A stretch of DNA of 64,000 nucleotides from Coriobacteriaceae bacterium (GCA_902835305.1 CADFMD010000007.1:1-64000), one strand, 5' to 3'; positions 8,448 to 16,269 are shown, counted from the first letter of the stretch. Made by a program: numbers and translations. The notes: a model not told the origin generated them from the letters alone.

Positions 8448-8546
8448 AAACCCGTACACACGGCAATCTGACGTTCAATTTCAAGGGCGCGACCATAAGG
8501 TCTGCGCCCTTTCATTTCACGTCACCTTGCTCGCGTGTACGGGTTT
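8448..8546. repeat. 99 bp concentric nested palindrome
   Basis: Outer arms 8448-8459 and 8535-8546 (AAACCCGTACAC / GTGTACGGGTTT) are perfect. An inner hairpin at 8483-8511 (AAGGGCGCGACC / GGTCTGCGCCCTT, one bulge) has the same centre, base 8497. The inner stem alone could act as a terminator. Confidence 0.6.
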
Positions 8547-8580
8547 TCGCTGACTTATGCTCAACAAGGGCGGTTGGGCG

Positions 8581-8647
8581 CTCATTGGGGACAGACTTAA
8601 ATGAGTGCCCAATGAACAGGCACTCATTTAAGTCTGTCCCCAATGAG
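8581..8647. repeat. 29 bp perfect inverted repeat, REP-like
   Basis: Arms 8581-8609 and 8619-8647 are perfectly complementary around a 9-base loop and contain GGGGACAGACTTAAATGAGT. A second copy with 23 bp arms is at 62375-62430. Together with the two palindromes before it, this accounts for most of the 350-base gap between yqeY and glnQ. Confidence 0.75.
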
Positions 8648-8753
8648 TGGGTGGAAGATTGCGGGTTCTTTACGGGAATGTAGTGTGGGCTGCGGAAACG
8701 TGGTTCTTTCCGTACAATAGTTCAACTCGTGTAAACGCAGGGAAGGGACATTC

Positions 8754-9485
8754 ATGGCAGACATGATCGAGATCAAGCATCTCAACAAGTACTTTGGCGA
8801 CCTGCATGTGCTCAAAGATATCAACCTCACCGTCAAGCGCGGCGAGAAGCTCGTAATGATCGGGCCTTCCGGCTCGGGTAAGTCGACGCTCATCCGTTGC
8901 GTCGATTATCTGGAGGAGCCCACGTCGGGCGAGGTCATCATCGACGGTACGCCGCTTACCAAAAAGAACCACCTGGAGATGGCTCGCAAGTATAGTTCCA
9001 TGGTGTTTCAGCAGTTCAACCTGTATCCCAACATGACGGTGCTCGGCAACCTGACGCTCGCGCCCATCAAGCTGCAAAAGAAGAGCAAGGAGGAGGCGAC
9101 CGAGATCGCCATCGCCGCACTCAAGCGCGTCGGCATGGCGCATAAGGCCGGCGAGTATCCGCAGAATCTCTCGGGTGGTCAGCAGCAGCGCATCGCCATC
9201 GCCCGCGCCCTGTGCACCAAGCAGCCCATCATCCTGTTTGACGAGCCGACTTCGGCGCTCGACCCCGAGATGGTCCAGGAGGTTCTGGACGTTATGATTG
9301 AGCTCGCGCAGGAGGACATCACCATGATCTGCGTGACGCACGAGATGGGCTTTGCGCGCCAGGTGGCCGACCGCGTCATCTTTATGGAGGACGGCCGCAT
9401 TCTGGAGGAGGGCACGCCCGAGCACTTCTTCGATAACCCCGAGAACCCGCGCTGCCGCGAGTTCCTGTCCAAGATTCTGCACTAG
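8754..9485 (+). CDS. glnQ: Amino-acid ABC transporter ATP-binding protein (GlnQ-type)
   Basis: This 243-residue ATPase powers a polar amino-acid importer at the inner face of the membrane. It has Walker A GPSGSGKST, the Q-loop FQQFNLYPNMTVLGN, signature LSGGQQQRIAIARAL, Walker B ILFDEPTSALDPE and the switch histidine in CVTHEMGFARQVADR. It heads the glnQ-binding protein-permease-permease operon, with GGGAAGGG before the start. The glutamine/glutamate-type assignment rests on the closest family; the true substrate is not shown by the sequence. Confidence 0.93.
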   Translation: MADMIEIKHLNKYFGDLHVLKDINLTVKRGEKLVMIGPSGSGKSTLIRCVDYLEEPTSGEVIIDGTPLTKKNHLEMARKYSSMVFQQFNLYPNMTVLGNLTLAPIKLQKKSKEEATEIAIAALKRVGMAHKAGEYPQNLSGGQQQRIAIARALCTKQPIILFDEPTSALDPEMVQEVLDVMIELAQEDITMICVTHEMGFARQVADRVIFMEDGRILEEGTPEHFFDNPENPRCREFLSKILH

Positions 9486-9493
9486 GCGCGGTG

Positions 9494-10369
9494 ATGGACA
9501 TGACGGATATGACGAGGGCGGCCGTGTCGCGCCGTCACTTTTTGCAGCTGGCGGGCGCCGGCATGCTTGCGCTGACGGGGACCGCGCTTACCGGTTGCGG
9601 CAACTCCACCAGCGGCGAGGGCTCCGACAAGGGGTCCAAGCTTGCGGCCATTAAGTCGCGTGGACATCTGAATGCCGGCGTCAAGAAGGACGTTCCCGGC
9701 TATGGCTATTACGACACCGCCAAGGGCCGCTTTGAGGGCATGGAAGTCGATTTGTGCTACCAGATCGCCGCTGCCGTCTTTGGCGTGAGCTACAAGGAAG
9801 CCCGTGCCCAGGAGCTTGTCGAGTTTACCGACGTAACGCCCAAGACACGCGGTCCGCTGATCGATAACGGCCAACTCGACGTGGTCGCAGCGACCTACAC
9901 CATCACCGACGAGCGCAAGAAGAGCTGGGATTTCTCGACGCCGTACCGCACCGACTACGTGGGACTCATGGTCAAGAAGCGTTCGGGCTTTACCTCGATT
10001 GAGGACCTGGACGGCAAGGTCATCGGCGTGAGCCAGGGTGCCACCACGCAGGGCCTGATCGAGCAGATGATCAAGGACAACGGCTTTAGCTGCAAGCCCG
10101 AGTTTAGGGCCTTTAGCGGCTACCCCATCATCAAGAGCTCGCTCGACGCCGGCAATATCGACGTCTTTGCCATGGACCGCTCCACGCTGGCCGGTTACAT
10201 GAACGAGACCGTTGAGCTGTTGCAGCCCGAGGTCAAGTTTGGCGAGCAGGGCTACGGCGTGGCGACCAAGAAGGGCTGCGACCTTTCGGCCGTGGTCGAT
10301 CAGGTGATTTGCGATCGTCTGGCCGACGGCTGGCTCGACCAAGAGGTCAAGACCTGGGGTCTTGTATAG
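9494..10369 (+). CDS. Amino-acid ABC transporter substrate-binding lipoprotein
   Basis: This is an extracytoplasmic solute-binding protein of family 3, about 291 residues. The N-terminus combines a twin-arginine-like SRRHFLQ, a hydrophobic stretch and the lipobox LTGC (C35), so it is probably exported (perhaps by Tat) and lipidated. The binding domain follows: HLNAGVKKDVPGYGY, FEGMEVDLCYQIAAAVFG, ATYTITDERKKSWDFSTPY, and GVSQGATTQGLIEQ. GTG 9491 immediately before ATG 9494 is an alternative start. No strong Shine-Dalgarno is seen, so translation may depend on coupling to glnQ, which ends eight bases upstream. Confidence 0.92.
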   Translation: MDMTDMTRAAVSRRHFLQLAGAGMLALTGTALTGCGNSTSGEGSDKGSKLAAIKSRGHLNAGVKKDVPGYGYYDTAKGRFEGMEVDLCYQIAAAVFGVSYKEARAQELVEFTDVTPKTRGPLIDNGQLDVVAATYTITDERKKSWDFSTPYRTDYVGLMVKKRSGFTSIEDLDGKVIGVSQGATTQGLIEQMIKDNGFSCKPEFRAFSGYPIIKSSLDAGNIDVFAMDRSTLAGYMNETVELLQPEVKFGEQGYGVATKKGCDLSAVVDQVICDRLADGWLDQEVKTWGLV

Positions 10370-10394
10370 GCGCATCGTCCAAGGAAGGAATCAA

Positions 10395-11141
10395 ATGCTC
10401 GAAGGATTATTTGACGCCGACCGTTGGTCGACGACATTTCAAAACATGGGGCCCTTCTGGGAGGGCTTTGGCGTGACGCTACAGGTGGTCGTTGCCGGTC
10501 TGCTGCTGTCGCTGGTGCTGGGCACGCTGCTGGGTGTGTTCTCTACCACCCGTTCGCGCGTGCTGCGCGCCATAAGCCGCGTATACGTGGAGTTTTACCA
10601 GAACACCCCGTTGCCTGTGCAGGTGCTCTTTATGTACATGGCCGGTCCGCAGTTTTTGCAGGTCATAACCGGTGCCGACCAGCCGGTGCGCATCGCGCCG
10701 TTCGTGCTGGGCTTCTTGGGTGTGGGCCTGTATCACGCGGCCTACATTTCGGAGGTCATCCGCACTGGTATTGAGGCGGTTCCGCGCGGTCAGATGGAGG
10801 CGGCCCAGAGCCAGGGCTTCACCCGAGCGCAGGCGTACTGGTACATCGTGCTGCCCCAGACGTTCAAGATCATTCTGCCGCCGCTGTGTAACCAAGCGCT
10901 CAACCTGGTCAAGAACACGTCGGTGCTGGCGCTTGTGGCCGGCGGCGACCTTATGTACCGTTCCGACAACTTTGTGAGCCTGTACGGTTACCTGCAGGGA
11001 TACATCGTCTGCTGCCTAATGTACTTCATCATCTGCTTTCCGCTCGCCATGCTGGTGCAGTGGCTCGAGCGTCGCTCCAAGGAGCGTCCGCACGGCGTGA
11101 GCCTGGCCGAGCTGGGGCTCGACAACGTAGAGGAGGCCTAG
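10395..11141 (+). CDS. Amino-acid ABC transporter permease (HisM/GlnP type)
   Basis: This is one of two integral-membrane subunits of the importer, 248 residues with about five transmembrane helices. The cytoplasmic coupling loop that docks on the ATPase is EAAQSQGFTRAQAYWYIVLPQ-like (the EAA motif). ATG 10395 was chosen because AAGGAAGG lies six bases upstream. It is followed after three bases by the second permease, with which it would form a heterodimer. Confidence 0.92.
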   Translation: MLEGLFDADRWSTTFQNMGPFWEGFGVTLQVVVAGLLLSLVLGTLLGVFSTTRSRVLRAISRVYVEFYQNTPLPVQVLFMYMAGPQFLQVITGADQPVRIAPFVLGFLGVGLYHAAYISEVIRTGIEAVPRGQMEAAQSQGFTRAQAYWYIVLPQTFKIILPPLCNQALNLVKNTSVLALVAGGDLMYRSDNFVSLYGYLQGYIVCCLMYFIICFPLAMLVQWLERRSKERPHGVSLAELGLDNVEEA

Positions 11142-11144
11142 CGC

Positions 11145-11783
11145 ATGGAAATCTTCAACGCGACCAATCTGCTCTACATTTGGGGCGGCTTTGTTAAGAC
11201 GATCGAGATCTCGGCGCTGTCGATCTTTTTCTCGCTCATCTTTGGCACGGTGCTGGCGCTTGTTAAAAGCTATGCGCCCCGCCCGTTCCGTATTTTGGTG
11301 AGCGCCTATATCGAGCTGTTCCGTTGCACGCCGAACCTGCTGTGGATCCTTTTTATCTACTTTACAGTGCAGGGTTTGGACATCGTGATCTCGACCATCG
11401 CCTTTACGCTGTTTACCAGCGCTGTTATGGCCGAGATTGTGCGCGGCGGCCTCAACTCGATTCCGCGCGGCCAGTTTGAGGCGGCGCAGAGCCAGGGCTT
11501 TGGCTTCTTTGCCACCATGCGCTACATCATTCTGCCGCAGACATTTAAGACGATCATTCCGGCGCTGTTTAGCCAGTGCACGACCGTCATCAAGGACAGC
11601 TCGTATCTTTCGGGCATTAACGTGGCCGAGCTCATGTACACGGCAAACGTCGTGATGGCCCACGCGATCGACCTGTCGCAGGTGCTTATGCTCTACGGCC
11701 TGGTGTTTGCGATGTACTTCGTGCTCAACTTTGGTATCTCGCTGCTGGTGAGGGCATATCAACGCCGCATCGTGGCCGCATAG
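11145..11783 (+). CDS. Amino-acid ABC transporter permease (second subunit)
   Basis: This 212-residue membrane subunit carries the EAA motif FEAAQSQGFGFFATMRYIILP, nearly the same as in the preceding permease. Membrane helices lie around residues 15-40, 55-75, 80-105 and 175-205. It is the last gene of the operon. The start is three bases after the upstream stop, with GAGGAGGCC before it. A nested palindrome follows at 11793. Confidence 0.92.
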   Translation: MEIFNATNLLYIWGGFVKTIEISALSIFFSLIFGTVLALVKSYAPRPFRILVSAYIELFRCTPNLLWILFIYFTVQGLDIVISTIAFTLFTSAVMAEIVRGGLNSIPRGQFEAAQSQGFGFFATMRYIILPQTFKTIIPALFSQCTTVIKDSSYLSGINVAELMYTANVVMAHAIDLSQVLMLYGLVFAMYFVLNFGISLLVRAYQRRIVAA

Positions 11784-11792
11784 TCCTGCTTC

Positions 11793-11880
11793 CCCAAGCA
11801 CGGCACCTTGCCCCTCAATCGTCGCTTGCGTACATTTAGTACGCGGCGCTCCTCTTTCGGGGCAATCTGCCGCACTTGGG
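11793..11880. repeat. 88 bp concentric nested palindrome after the permease operon
   Basis: The 22 bp outer arms (11793-11814 and 11859-11880) have four mismatches. An inner GCGTAC / GTACGC stem (11828-11844) shares the same centre. It may serve as a bidirectional terminator or a mobile repeat. No T-run follows. Confidence 0.55.
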
Positions 11881-11953
11881 AAACCAGGACGGTCGTAAGT
11901 GACAAAATGGGAATCAGGAATTGCCTTTTCTCATTTGTTAGAAAGGAATCGCG

Positions 11954-12577
11954 ATGAGCGATCTGGAGAACAAGAAGAATCCTGTGGTCATTACCATCGC
12001 GCGCGACTTTGGCGCCGAGGGCCACGAGATTGGCCGCATGCTTGCCGACGAGTTGGGGATTCCGCTGTACGATAACGAGCTGCTGGTACGTGCGTCGCTG
12101 CGCGCGGGCGAGTCGCTCGACAAGATGGCCGCCTACGACGAGCGTCTGGCCGTGGAGAACATGGCGTTCCTGCCCGACCGCTACGACGCGCGTTCGTACT
12201 CGGACAAGTTGTTCCAGAAGATGAGCCAGGTGATTTTGGACCTGGGCGAGACCGAGAGCTGCATTATCGAAGGCCGCCTGTCCGATTACCTGCTGCGTAA
12301 CAACCCCAACCACATTGCCGTGTTGGTGACCGCTCCTTTTGAGGACCGCGTCGAGATTGTGCGCAAGAAGCGTGGCCTTAATAAAAAGAAGGGCGCCAAG
12401 CTGGTCAAGCAGCAGCAGAAGGCGCGCGAGGCGTTCTATAAGCGCTACAGTGCCGGAAAGTGGAAGATGACGAGCGGCAAGGATATCGTCGTCAACCGCG
12501 CCAAGCTGGGCCGCGAAGGCTGCAAAGACGTCATAGCCGCTGCCTACCGCTACAAAGTGGCTCAACTCGAAGGCTAA
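11954..12577 (+). CDS. Cytidylate kinase-like family protein
   Basis: This 207-residue protein belongs to the cytidylate kinase-like (Cytidylate_kin2) family. The N-terminal nucleotide-binding region ITIARDFGAEGHEIGRMLA replaces the usual P-loop of Cmk. Further landmarks are GIPLYDNELLVRA, SCIIEGRLSDYLL (the acidic/arginine segment), a Lys/Arg-rich lid region (RKKRGLNKKKGAKLVKQQQ) and HIAVLVTAPFEDRVE. Members are widespread in anaerobes and often not the only CMP kinase, so the phosphate acceptor is uncertain. GAAAGGA precedes the start. A strong terminator follows seven bases after the stop. Confidence 0.85.
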   Translation: MSDLENKKNPVVITIARDFGAEGHEIGRMLADELGIPLYDNELLVRASLRAGESLDKMAAYDERLAVENMAFLPDRYDARSYSDKLFQKMSQVILDLGETESCIIEGRLSDYLLRNNPNHIAVLVTAPFEDRVEIVRKKRGLNKKKGAKLVKQQQKAREAFYKRYSAGKWKMTSGKDIVVNRAKLGREGCKDVIAAAYRYKVAQLEG

Positions 12578-12583
12578 CCGACC

Positions 12584-12626
12584 AAAAACCACCACAAAGG
12601 GTACAGGCACCTTTGTGGTGGTTTTT
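12584..12626 (+). terminator. Intrinsic terminator (17 bp perfect stem)
   Basis: Arms 12584-12600 and 12610-12626 pair perfectly around a 9-base loop and end in TTTTT. The loop motif ACAGGCACC and the CCACCACAAAGG stem recur inverted at 12917-12960, so this terminator is also a dispersed repeat. Confidence 0.75.
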
Positions 12627-12682
12627 GTTTTAGGCCGAGGGGAAGGCCTTGGCGGCAGTGCCTATCCTCGGCTTTTGCATAG

Positions 12683-12898
12683 TCTCGATCTGTAACACCA
12701 AGCCAGCGAAAATGGCTCTAACTGTTACAGATTGAGATGAACCGTTCGGCCGTCAGCCCAACGTCTTGATCTGTAACACCAGGCGGCATATTTGGTCTCT
12801 AACTGTTACAGATTGAGATGCAGCGTGGCCGGCCGGCACAATATCTCAATCTGTAACAACTGCAGGGCTCAACGGACTCCAGCTGTTACAGATTGAGA
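12683..12898. repeat. 216 bp array of six alternating 15 bp half-sites (array 1)
   Basis: TCTCGATCTGTAACA-like sequences at 12683, 12764 and 12844 alternate with the reverse complement TGTTACAGATTGAGA at 12723, 12804 and 12884. Steps are 40, 41, 40, 40, 40 bases and gaps are 25-26 bases. Each pair forms a 55 bp palindrome, and three palindromes are stacked in tandem. The same geometry recurs at 31679-31894. No gene lies inside. Function unknown. Confidence 0.85.
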
Positions 12899-12916
12899 CA
12901 AAACGACCGGGCAAGT

Positions 12917-12960
12917 CCCAAACCACCACAAAGGTGCCTGCCCCATCGTGGTGGTTTGGG
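12917..12960. repeat. Inverted copy of the CCACCACAAAGG hairpin
   Basis: Arms 12917-12929 and 12948-12960 are perfectly complementary (CCCAAACCACCAC / GTGGTGGTTTGGG). The inner AAAGGTGCCTG matches the reverse complement of the terminator at 12584, so the two hairpins bracket array 1 in opposite orientation. Confidence 0.65.
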
Positions 12961-12974
12961 CGGCCGGCATGGAA

Positions 12975-13010
12975 AAAGTCCCCGCCGGGCGTGTGCTCGA
13001 CGGGGACTTT
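12975..13010 (-). terminator. Intrinsic terminator of nfnAB
   Basis: On the minus strand, AAAGTCCCCG and CGGGGACTTT arms form a stem followed by TTTTT, 29 bases after the nfnB stop codon. Confidence 0.7.
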
Positions 13011-13038
13011 GCCGTTTGGCGGCTAGTGCTGTAGGTGA

Positions 13039-14448
13039 TTACTCGCCCAGCAGGCTCTTGGTGATGGAGGCAGCGGCCTTCTTGCCGGCGCCCATCGCCA
13101 GAATGACCGTAGCGGCACCGGTGACGATGTCGCCGCCGGCCCAGATGCGGGGATCGGTGGTCTGGCCGGTCTCCTCGTCGGCGACGATGTAGCCCCACTT
13201 GTTGAGCTCCATCTTGCCGCCGATCTTCTTTGCGAAGGGGTTGGCGTTGGTGCCGATAGCCGAGATCGCGACGTCGCAGGGGATCTCCTCGATGGCGCCC
13301 TCGATGGGCACCGGGCGACGACGGCCGGACTCGTCAGGCTCGCCGAGCTCCATCTTCTGGACCTTGACGGCGCACACGGAGCCGTCCTCGCCAGCGACAA
13401 ACTCGAGTGGGGAGACGAGCGGCAGAACCTCGACGCCCTCGGCCTTAGCATGGTGCAGCTCGGCGCGACGGCAGGGCATCTCGTCCTCGGTACGACGGTA
13501 GGCGATGATGGCGTGCTCGGCGCCCAGGCGCTTGGCGGTACGGACGGCGTCCATGGCCACGTTGCCGCCGCCAAAGACAACGACGTTCTTGCCGTGCTTG
13601 GTGGGGGTGTCGTACTCGGGGAACTTGTTGGCCTTCATCAGGTTCACGCGGGTGAGGTACTCGTTGGCGAAGAAGACGTTGGGCAGGTTCTCGCCGGGGA
13701 CGTTGAGGAACTTGGGCAGGCCAGCGCCGGTCGCCACGTAGATGGCGTCGAAGCCCTGCTCGAACAGCTCCTCGGCCGTGGCCATGTTGCCCACGACGGA
13801 GTTGTACTCAAACTTGACGCCCATGTCCTCCAGGCCGTCAATCTCGCGCTTGACGACTGCCTTGGGCAGACGGAACTCGGGGATGCCGTAGACCAGCACG
13901 CCGCCGCCGGTAAAGAATGCCTCAAAGACGGTGACGTCAAAGCCGTTGCGGGCGAGCTCGCCGGCGCAGGTGATGCCGGACGGGCCGGAGCCGACGACGG
14001 CGACCTTCTTGCCGTTCTTGGGGGCCATCTTGGGCGTGGAGGCGAGCTCGGGGCGGTCACCCAGGAAGCGCTCGAGCTGGCCGATGGCCACGGGCTCGGA
14101 CTTCTTGCCACGGATGCACTTGCCCTCGCACTGGTTCTCCTGCGGGCAGACGCGGCCGCAGATGGCGGGAAGCATGGAGTCCTCGCGGATGGTATCGAGG
14201 GCGCCGCCAAAGTCCTTCTCGCGGATCTGCTCGATAAAGCGGGGAATGTTGATGTTGACGGGGCAGCCCTCGACACAGAACGGCTTCTTGCAGTTGAGGC
14301 AGCGCTCGGCCTCGGCCAGCGCCATCTCCTCGGTGAAGCCCTTGTCGACGGGGCGGAAGTCGCAGGCGCGCTCGGCAGCCGGCTCCTCGTTATCGGGGGT
14401 GCGGGGCGACTTCATATCGGCAACGAAACGACCGTTAACTAGTGGCAT
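13039..14448 (-). CDS. nfnB: NADH-dependent ferredoxin:NADP+ oxidoreductase, large subunit (NfnB; GltA-like)
   Basis: This is the 469-residue large subunit of the electron-bifurcating transhydrogenase. N-terminal cysteines C50, C53, C58, C62 (CLNCKKPFCVEGC) and C97, C101, C107, C111 (CGRVCPQENQCEGKC) hold two [4Fe-4S] clusters. Dinucleotide-binding motifs follow (VVGSGPSGITCAGELA; VVFGGGNVAMDAVRTA). The sequence is of the glutamate-synthase small-subunit type, but no large subunit (gltB) is near. The adjoining gene is the FAD/[2Fe-2S] partner, which points to Nfn. It couples reduced ferredoxin plus NADH to NADPH formation. It overlaps nfnA by 10 bases. Confidence 0.87.
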   Translation of the reverse strand: MPLVNGRFVADMKSPRTPDNEEPAAERACDFRPVDKGFTEEMALAEAERCLNCKKPFCVEGCPVNINIPRFIEQIREKDFGGALDTIREDSMLPAICGRVCPQENQCEGKCIRGKKSEPVAIGQLERFLGDRPELASTPKMAPKNGKKVAVVGSGPSGITCAGELARNGFDVTVFEAFFTGGGVLVYGIPEFRLPKAVVKREIDGLEDMGVKFEYNSVVGNMATAEELFEQGFDAIYVATGAGLPKFLNVPGENLPNVFFANEYLTRVNLMKANKFPEYDTPTKHGKNVVVFGGGNVAMDAVRTAKRLGAEHAIIAYRRTEDEMPCRRAELHHAKAEGVEVLPLVSPLEFVAGEDGSVCAVKVQKMELGEPDESGRRRPVPIEGAIEEIPCDVAISAIGTNANPFAKKIGGKMELNKWGYIVADEETGQTTDPRIWAGGDIVTGAATVILAMGAGKKAAASITKSLLGE

Positions 14449-15278
14449 GCGCAGCTCTTTTCCTCATAGGCCTTGAGGGACTCGCCCTCTTCGGAACGGT
14501 AAGCGGCCTGGCGGGCACGAAGGTCATCCCAGTCGACCAGGGTGGCATCGAAGTCGGGGCCGTCGACGCAAGCGAACTTGGTCACGCCGCCCACCTCGAC
14601 GCGGCAGCAGCCGCACATGCCGGTGCCGTCAACCATGATGGGGTTGAGGGACGCGGTAATGGGGGTGTCGTACTTCTGGGCGGTGAGGGTCGAGAACTTC
14701 ATCATCGGAACGGGGCCGACGCAGAAGACCTGGCTCACGGCCTTGTCCTGCAGCAGGCGCTCCAGCGGAGCGGTGACAACGCCCTGCTCGCCGTAGGAGC
14801 CGTCATCGGTGGTGATATGGATGTGGTCCTCGTCGAGGAGCTCGCGGAACTGGTCCTCCATGAGCAGGAGGTCCTTGGTGCGGGCGCCCATGATGGCGTG
14901 GACCTCGTGGCCGGTCTCGACCAGGTGCTTGGCGACCGGGAAGGCAATTGCCAGGCCGACGCCGCCGCCAATGACGGCGCAGGGGCCTTCGGCCATCTCG
15001 GTGGGAACGCCCAACGGGCCCACGACGTCGCGCAGCGACTCGCCGGCCTCGTAGGTGGAAAGCATCTCGGTGGTCTTGCCGATCACCATGAAGATGAACT
15101 CGACCCAGCCCTCGTCACCGTTCCAGCCGGCCAGGGTAAACGGGACGCGCTCGCCCGTCTCGTTGGCGCGAACCATGAGGAACTGTCCAGCGTGCGCATG
15201 CTTGGCGATTGCGGGCGCCTCGATGCGGAACTTGAACACCTTCTCAGAGAACTGCGTCTTCTCCAGGATCTTATACAT
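14439..15278 (-). CDS. nfnA: NADH-dependent ferredoxin:NADP+ oxidoreductase, small subunit (NfnA)
   Basis: This 279-residue ferredoxin-NADP reductase-type subunit belongs to the sulfide dehydrogenase / dihydroorotate dehydrogenase electron-transfer family. It has the FAD-binding ERVPFTLAGW, the NAD(P)-binding GGGVGLAIAFPVAKHL, and a C-terminal [2Fe-2S] cluster motif (DGTGMCGCCRVEV then FACVDGP). It precedes nfnB in the minus-strand operon, the order seen for Nfn. A role in dihydroorotate oxidation is unlikely because no pyrD lies nearby. Confidence 0.87.
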   Translation of the reverse strand: MYKILEKTQFSEKVFKFRIEAPAIAKHAHAGQFLMVRANETGERVPFTLAGWNGDEGWVEFIFMVIGKTTEMLSTYEAGESLRDVVGPLGVPTEMAEGPCAVIGGGVGLAIAFPVAKHLVETGHEVHAIMGARTKDLLLMEDQFRELLDEDHIHITTDDGSYGEQGVVTAPLERLLQDKAVSQVFCVGPVPMMKFSTLTAQKYDTPITASLNPIMVDGTGMCGCCRVEVGGVTKFACVDGPDFDATLVDWDDLRARQAAYRSEEGESLKAYEEKSCACH

Positions 15279-15438
15279 AGAACCCCTCTCTTGTTAGGGC
15301 CGCCGAACCGTGCCTCCACGGAAATGGACGGTAGCCCGAGTAAAACCGTACGCGCACAGGCGTTGTGCAGACATACGGTGCAAATTATACCCTCATGGAC
15401 ATGCTGTTTACGTGTATCTTCGGCAGGTGGGAAAAGTG

Positions 15439-15473
15439 ACCTACCAAAAAGGGACAGGTTTATTTTGGCAGGT
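15439..15473. repeat. REP-like palindrome (GGGACAGGTTTATT core)
   Basis: ACCTACCAAAA / TTTTGGCAGGT arms with one mismatch. It is the same family as 3944-3984. Together with 15601-15641 it brackets the hairpin at 15492 in inverted orientation. The remaining 15279-15438 stretch shows nothing I can name. Confidence 0.55.
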
Positions 15474-15491
15474 TTTATCAGGTAAAACGGC

Positions 15492-15533
15492 AAAGGGGGC
15501 CGGCCTCGCGCATCGGTGAGGCCGGCCCCCTTT
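15492..15533. terminator. 16 bp GC-rich hairpin downstream of pth
   Basis: Perfect arms 15492-15507 and 15518-15533 (AAAGGGGGCCGGCCTC and its complement) with a 10-base loop. The stem ends in TTT on both strands, so it may terminate transcription coming from pth and read as a bidirectional block before nfnA. Confidence 0.65.
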
Positions 15534-15600
15534 GGAGCGCTGCATATGTATGGCGGCACAGGGTTTATTACGATGCGGCCGCCGCGGCGTTTTCGTAGAT

Positions 15601-15641
15601 AAAACCCGCCAAAATAAACCTGTCCCTAAATAGTAGGTTTT
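15601..15641. repeat. REP-like palindrome beginning in the pth stop codon (inverted copy)
   Basis: Reading from pth, the stop codon TAA opens the repeat (TAAAACCTAC), just as the purF stop opens the copy at 3944. The core GGGACAGGTTTATTTTGG is shared. Confidence 0.6.
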
Positions 15642-16269
15642 AGTGCTTGCCGTTGGCGGAGGCGGCACCGTTGACGTGGTCGCGGGCATAGATCACGCCG
15701 TGGACGATGGCCAGACCGGCGGCATCTGCGGCGCGGGCGCAGGTGTCCTGGAAGTCCTCGGCCTCGCGGGCGCGCAGCTGCTTGAGCACATAGTCGGCGA
15801 CGGCCATCTTGCCGGGAGGGTTGCCGATGCCGGTGCGGATGCGGCTAAAGTCGCGGCTGCCCATCTTGTCGATGATGGAGCGCAGGCCGTTGTGACCGGC
15901 ATGGCCTCCGCCCACCTTGACGCGCACGTCGCCGGCGGGAATGTCGAGCTCGTCGTGGATGACGAGCAGCTCCTCGGCCTTGATTTTGTACTCGCGGCAG
16001 AGCTTGGAGATGGGGCCGCCCGAGGTGTTCATGTACGACTGCGGCTTGACCAACACAATCTGGCGCTTGCCGCCCTCTTCCTCGGCATCGTTGATATTGA
16101 TGAGCGCGACCTCGGCGCCGGCCTGGTTTTTCCAGTACGTGACGCCGGCCTGACGGGCCAGCTCATCGATCGCCTTAAAGCCGGCGTTGTGGCGGGTCTC
16201 GGCATATTCCTCACCCGGGTTGCCGAGTCCGGCAACCATGCGAATCTTAAGCGGCTGTGCAGCTGCCAT
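15640..16269 (-). CDS. pth: Peptidyl-tRNA hydrolase
   Basis: Pth cleaves peptidyl-tRNAs released from stalled ribosomes. The 209-residue product has VAGLGNPGEEYAETRHNAGF, containing the catalytic histidine and substrate asparagine. It also has the conserved PQSYMNTSGGPI and VIHDELDIPAGDVRVKVGGGHAGHNGLRSI segments. I chose ATG 16269 because AAAGGA lies five bases upstream; ATG 16275 touches that Shine-Dalgarno. Upstream genes prs and glmU are in the common actinobacterial order, but prs is now separated by a MITE-bounded insertion. Confidence 0.95.
   Translation of the reverse strand: MAAAQPLKIRMVAGLGNPGEEYAETRHNAGFKAIDELARQAGVTYWKNQAGAEVALININDAEEEGGKRQIVLVKPQSYMNTSGGPISKLCREYKIKAEELLVIHDELDIPAGDVRVKVGGGHAGHNGLRSIIDKMGSRDFSRIRTGIGNPPGKMAVADYVLKQLRAREAEDFQDTCARAADAAGLAIVHGVIYARDHVNGAASANGKH

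Noticed and set aside
12683..12898. CRISPR array
   Set aside because: Regular spacing is present, but the repeats alternate in orientation, are only 15 bp, and the gaps resemble one another at alternate positions. No cas genes are near. The same applies to 31679-31894.
13039..14448. Glutamate synthase small subunit (gltD)
   Set aside because: The sequence family fits, but no gltB is present and the adjoining gene is the FAD/[2Fe-2S] partner typical of NfnAB.
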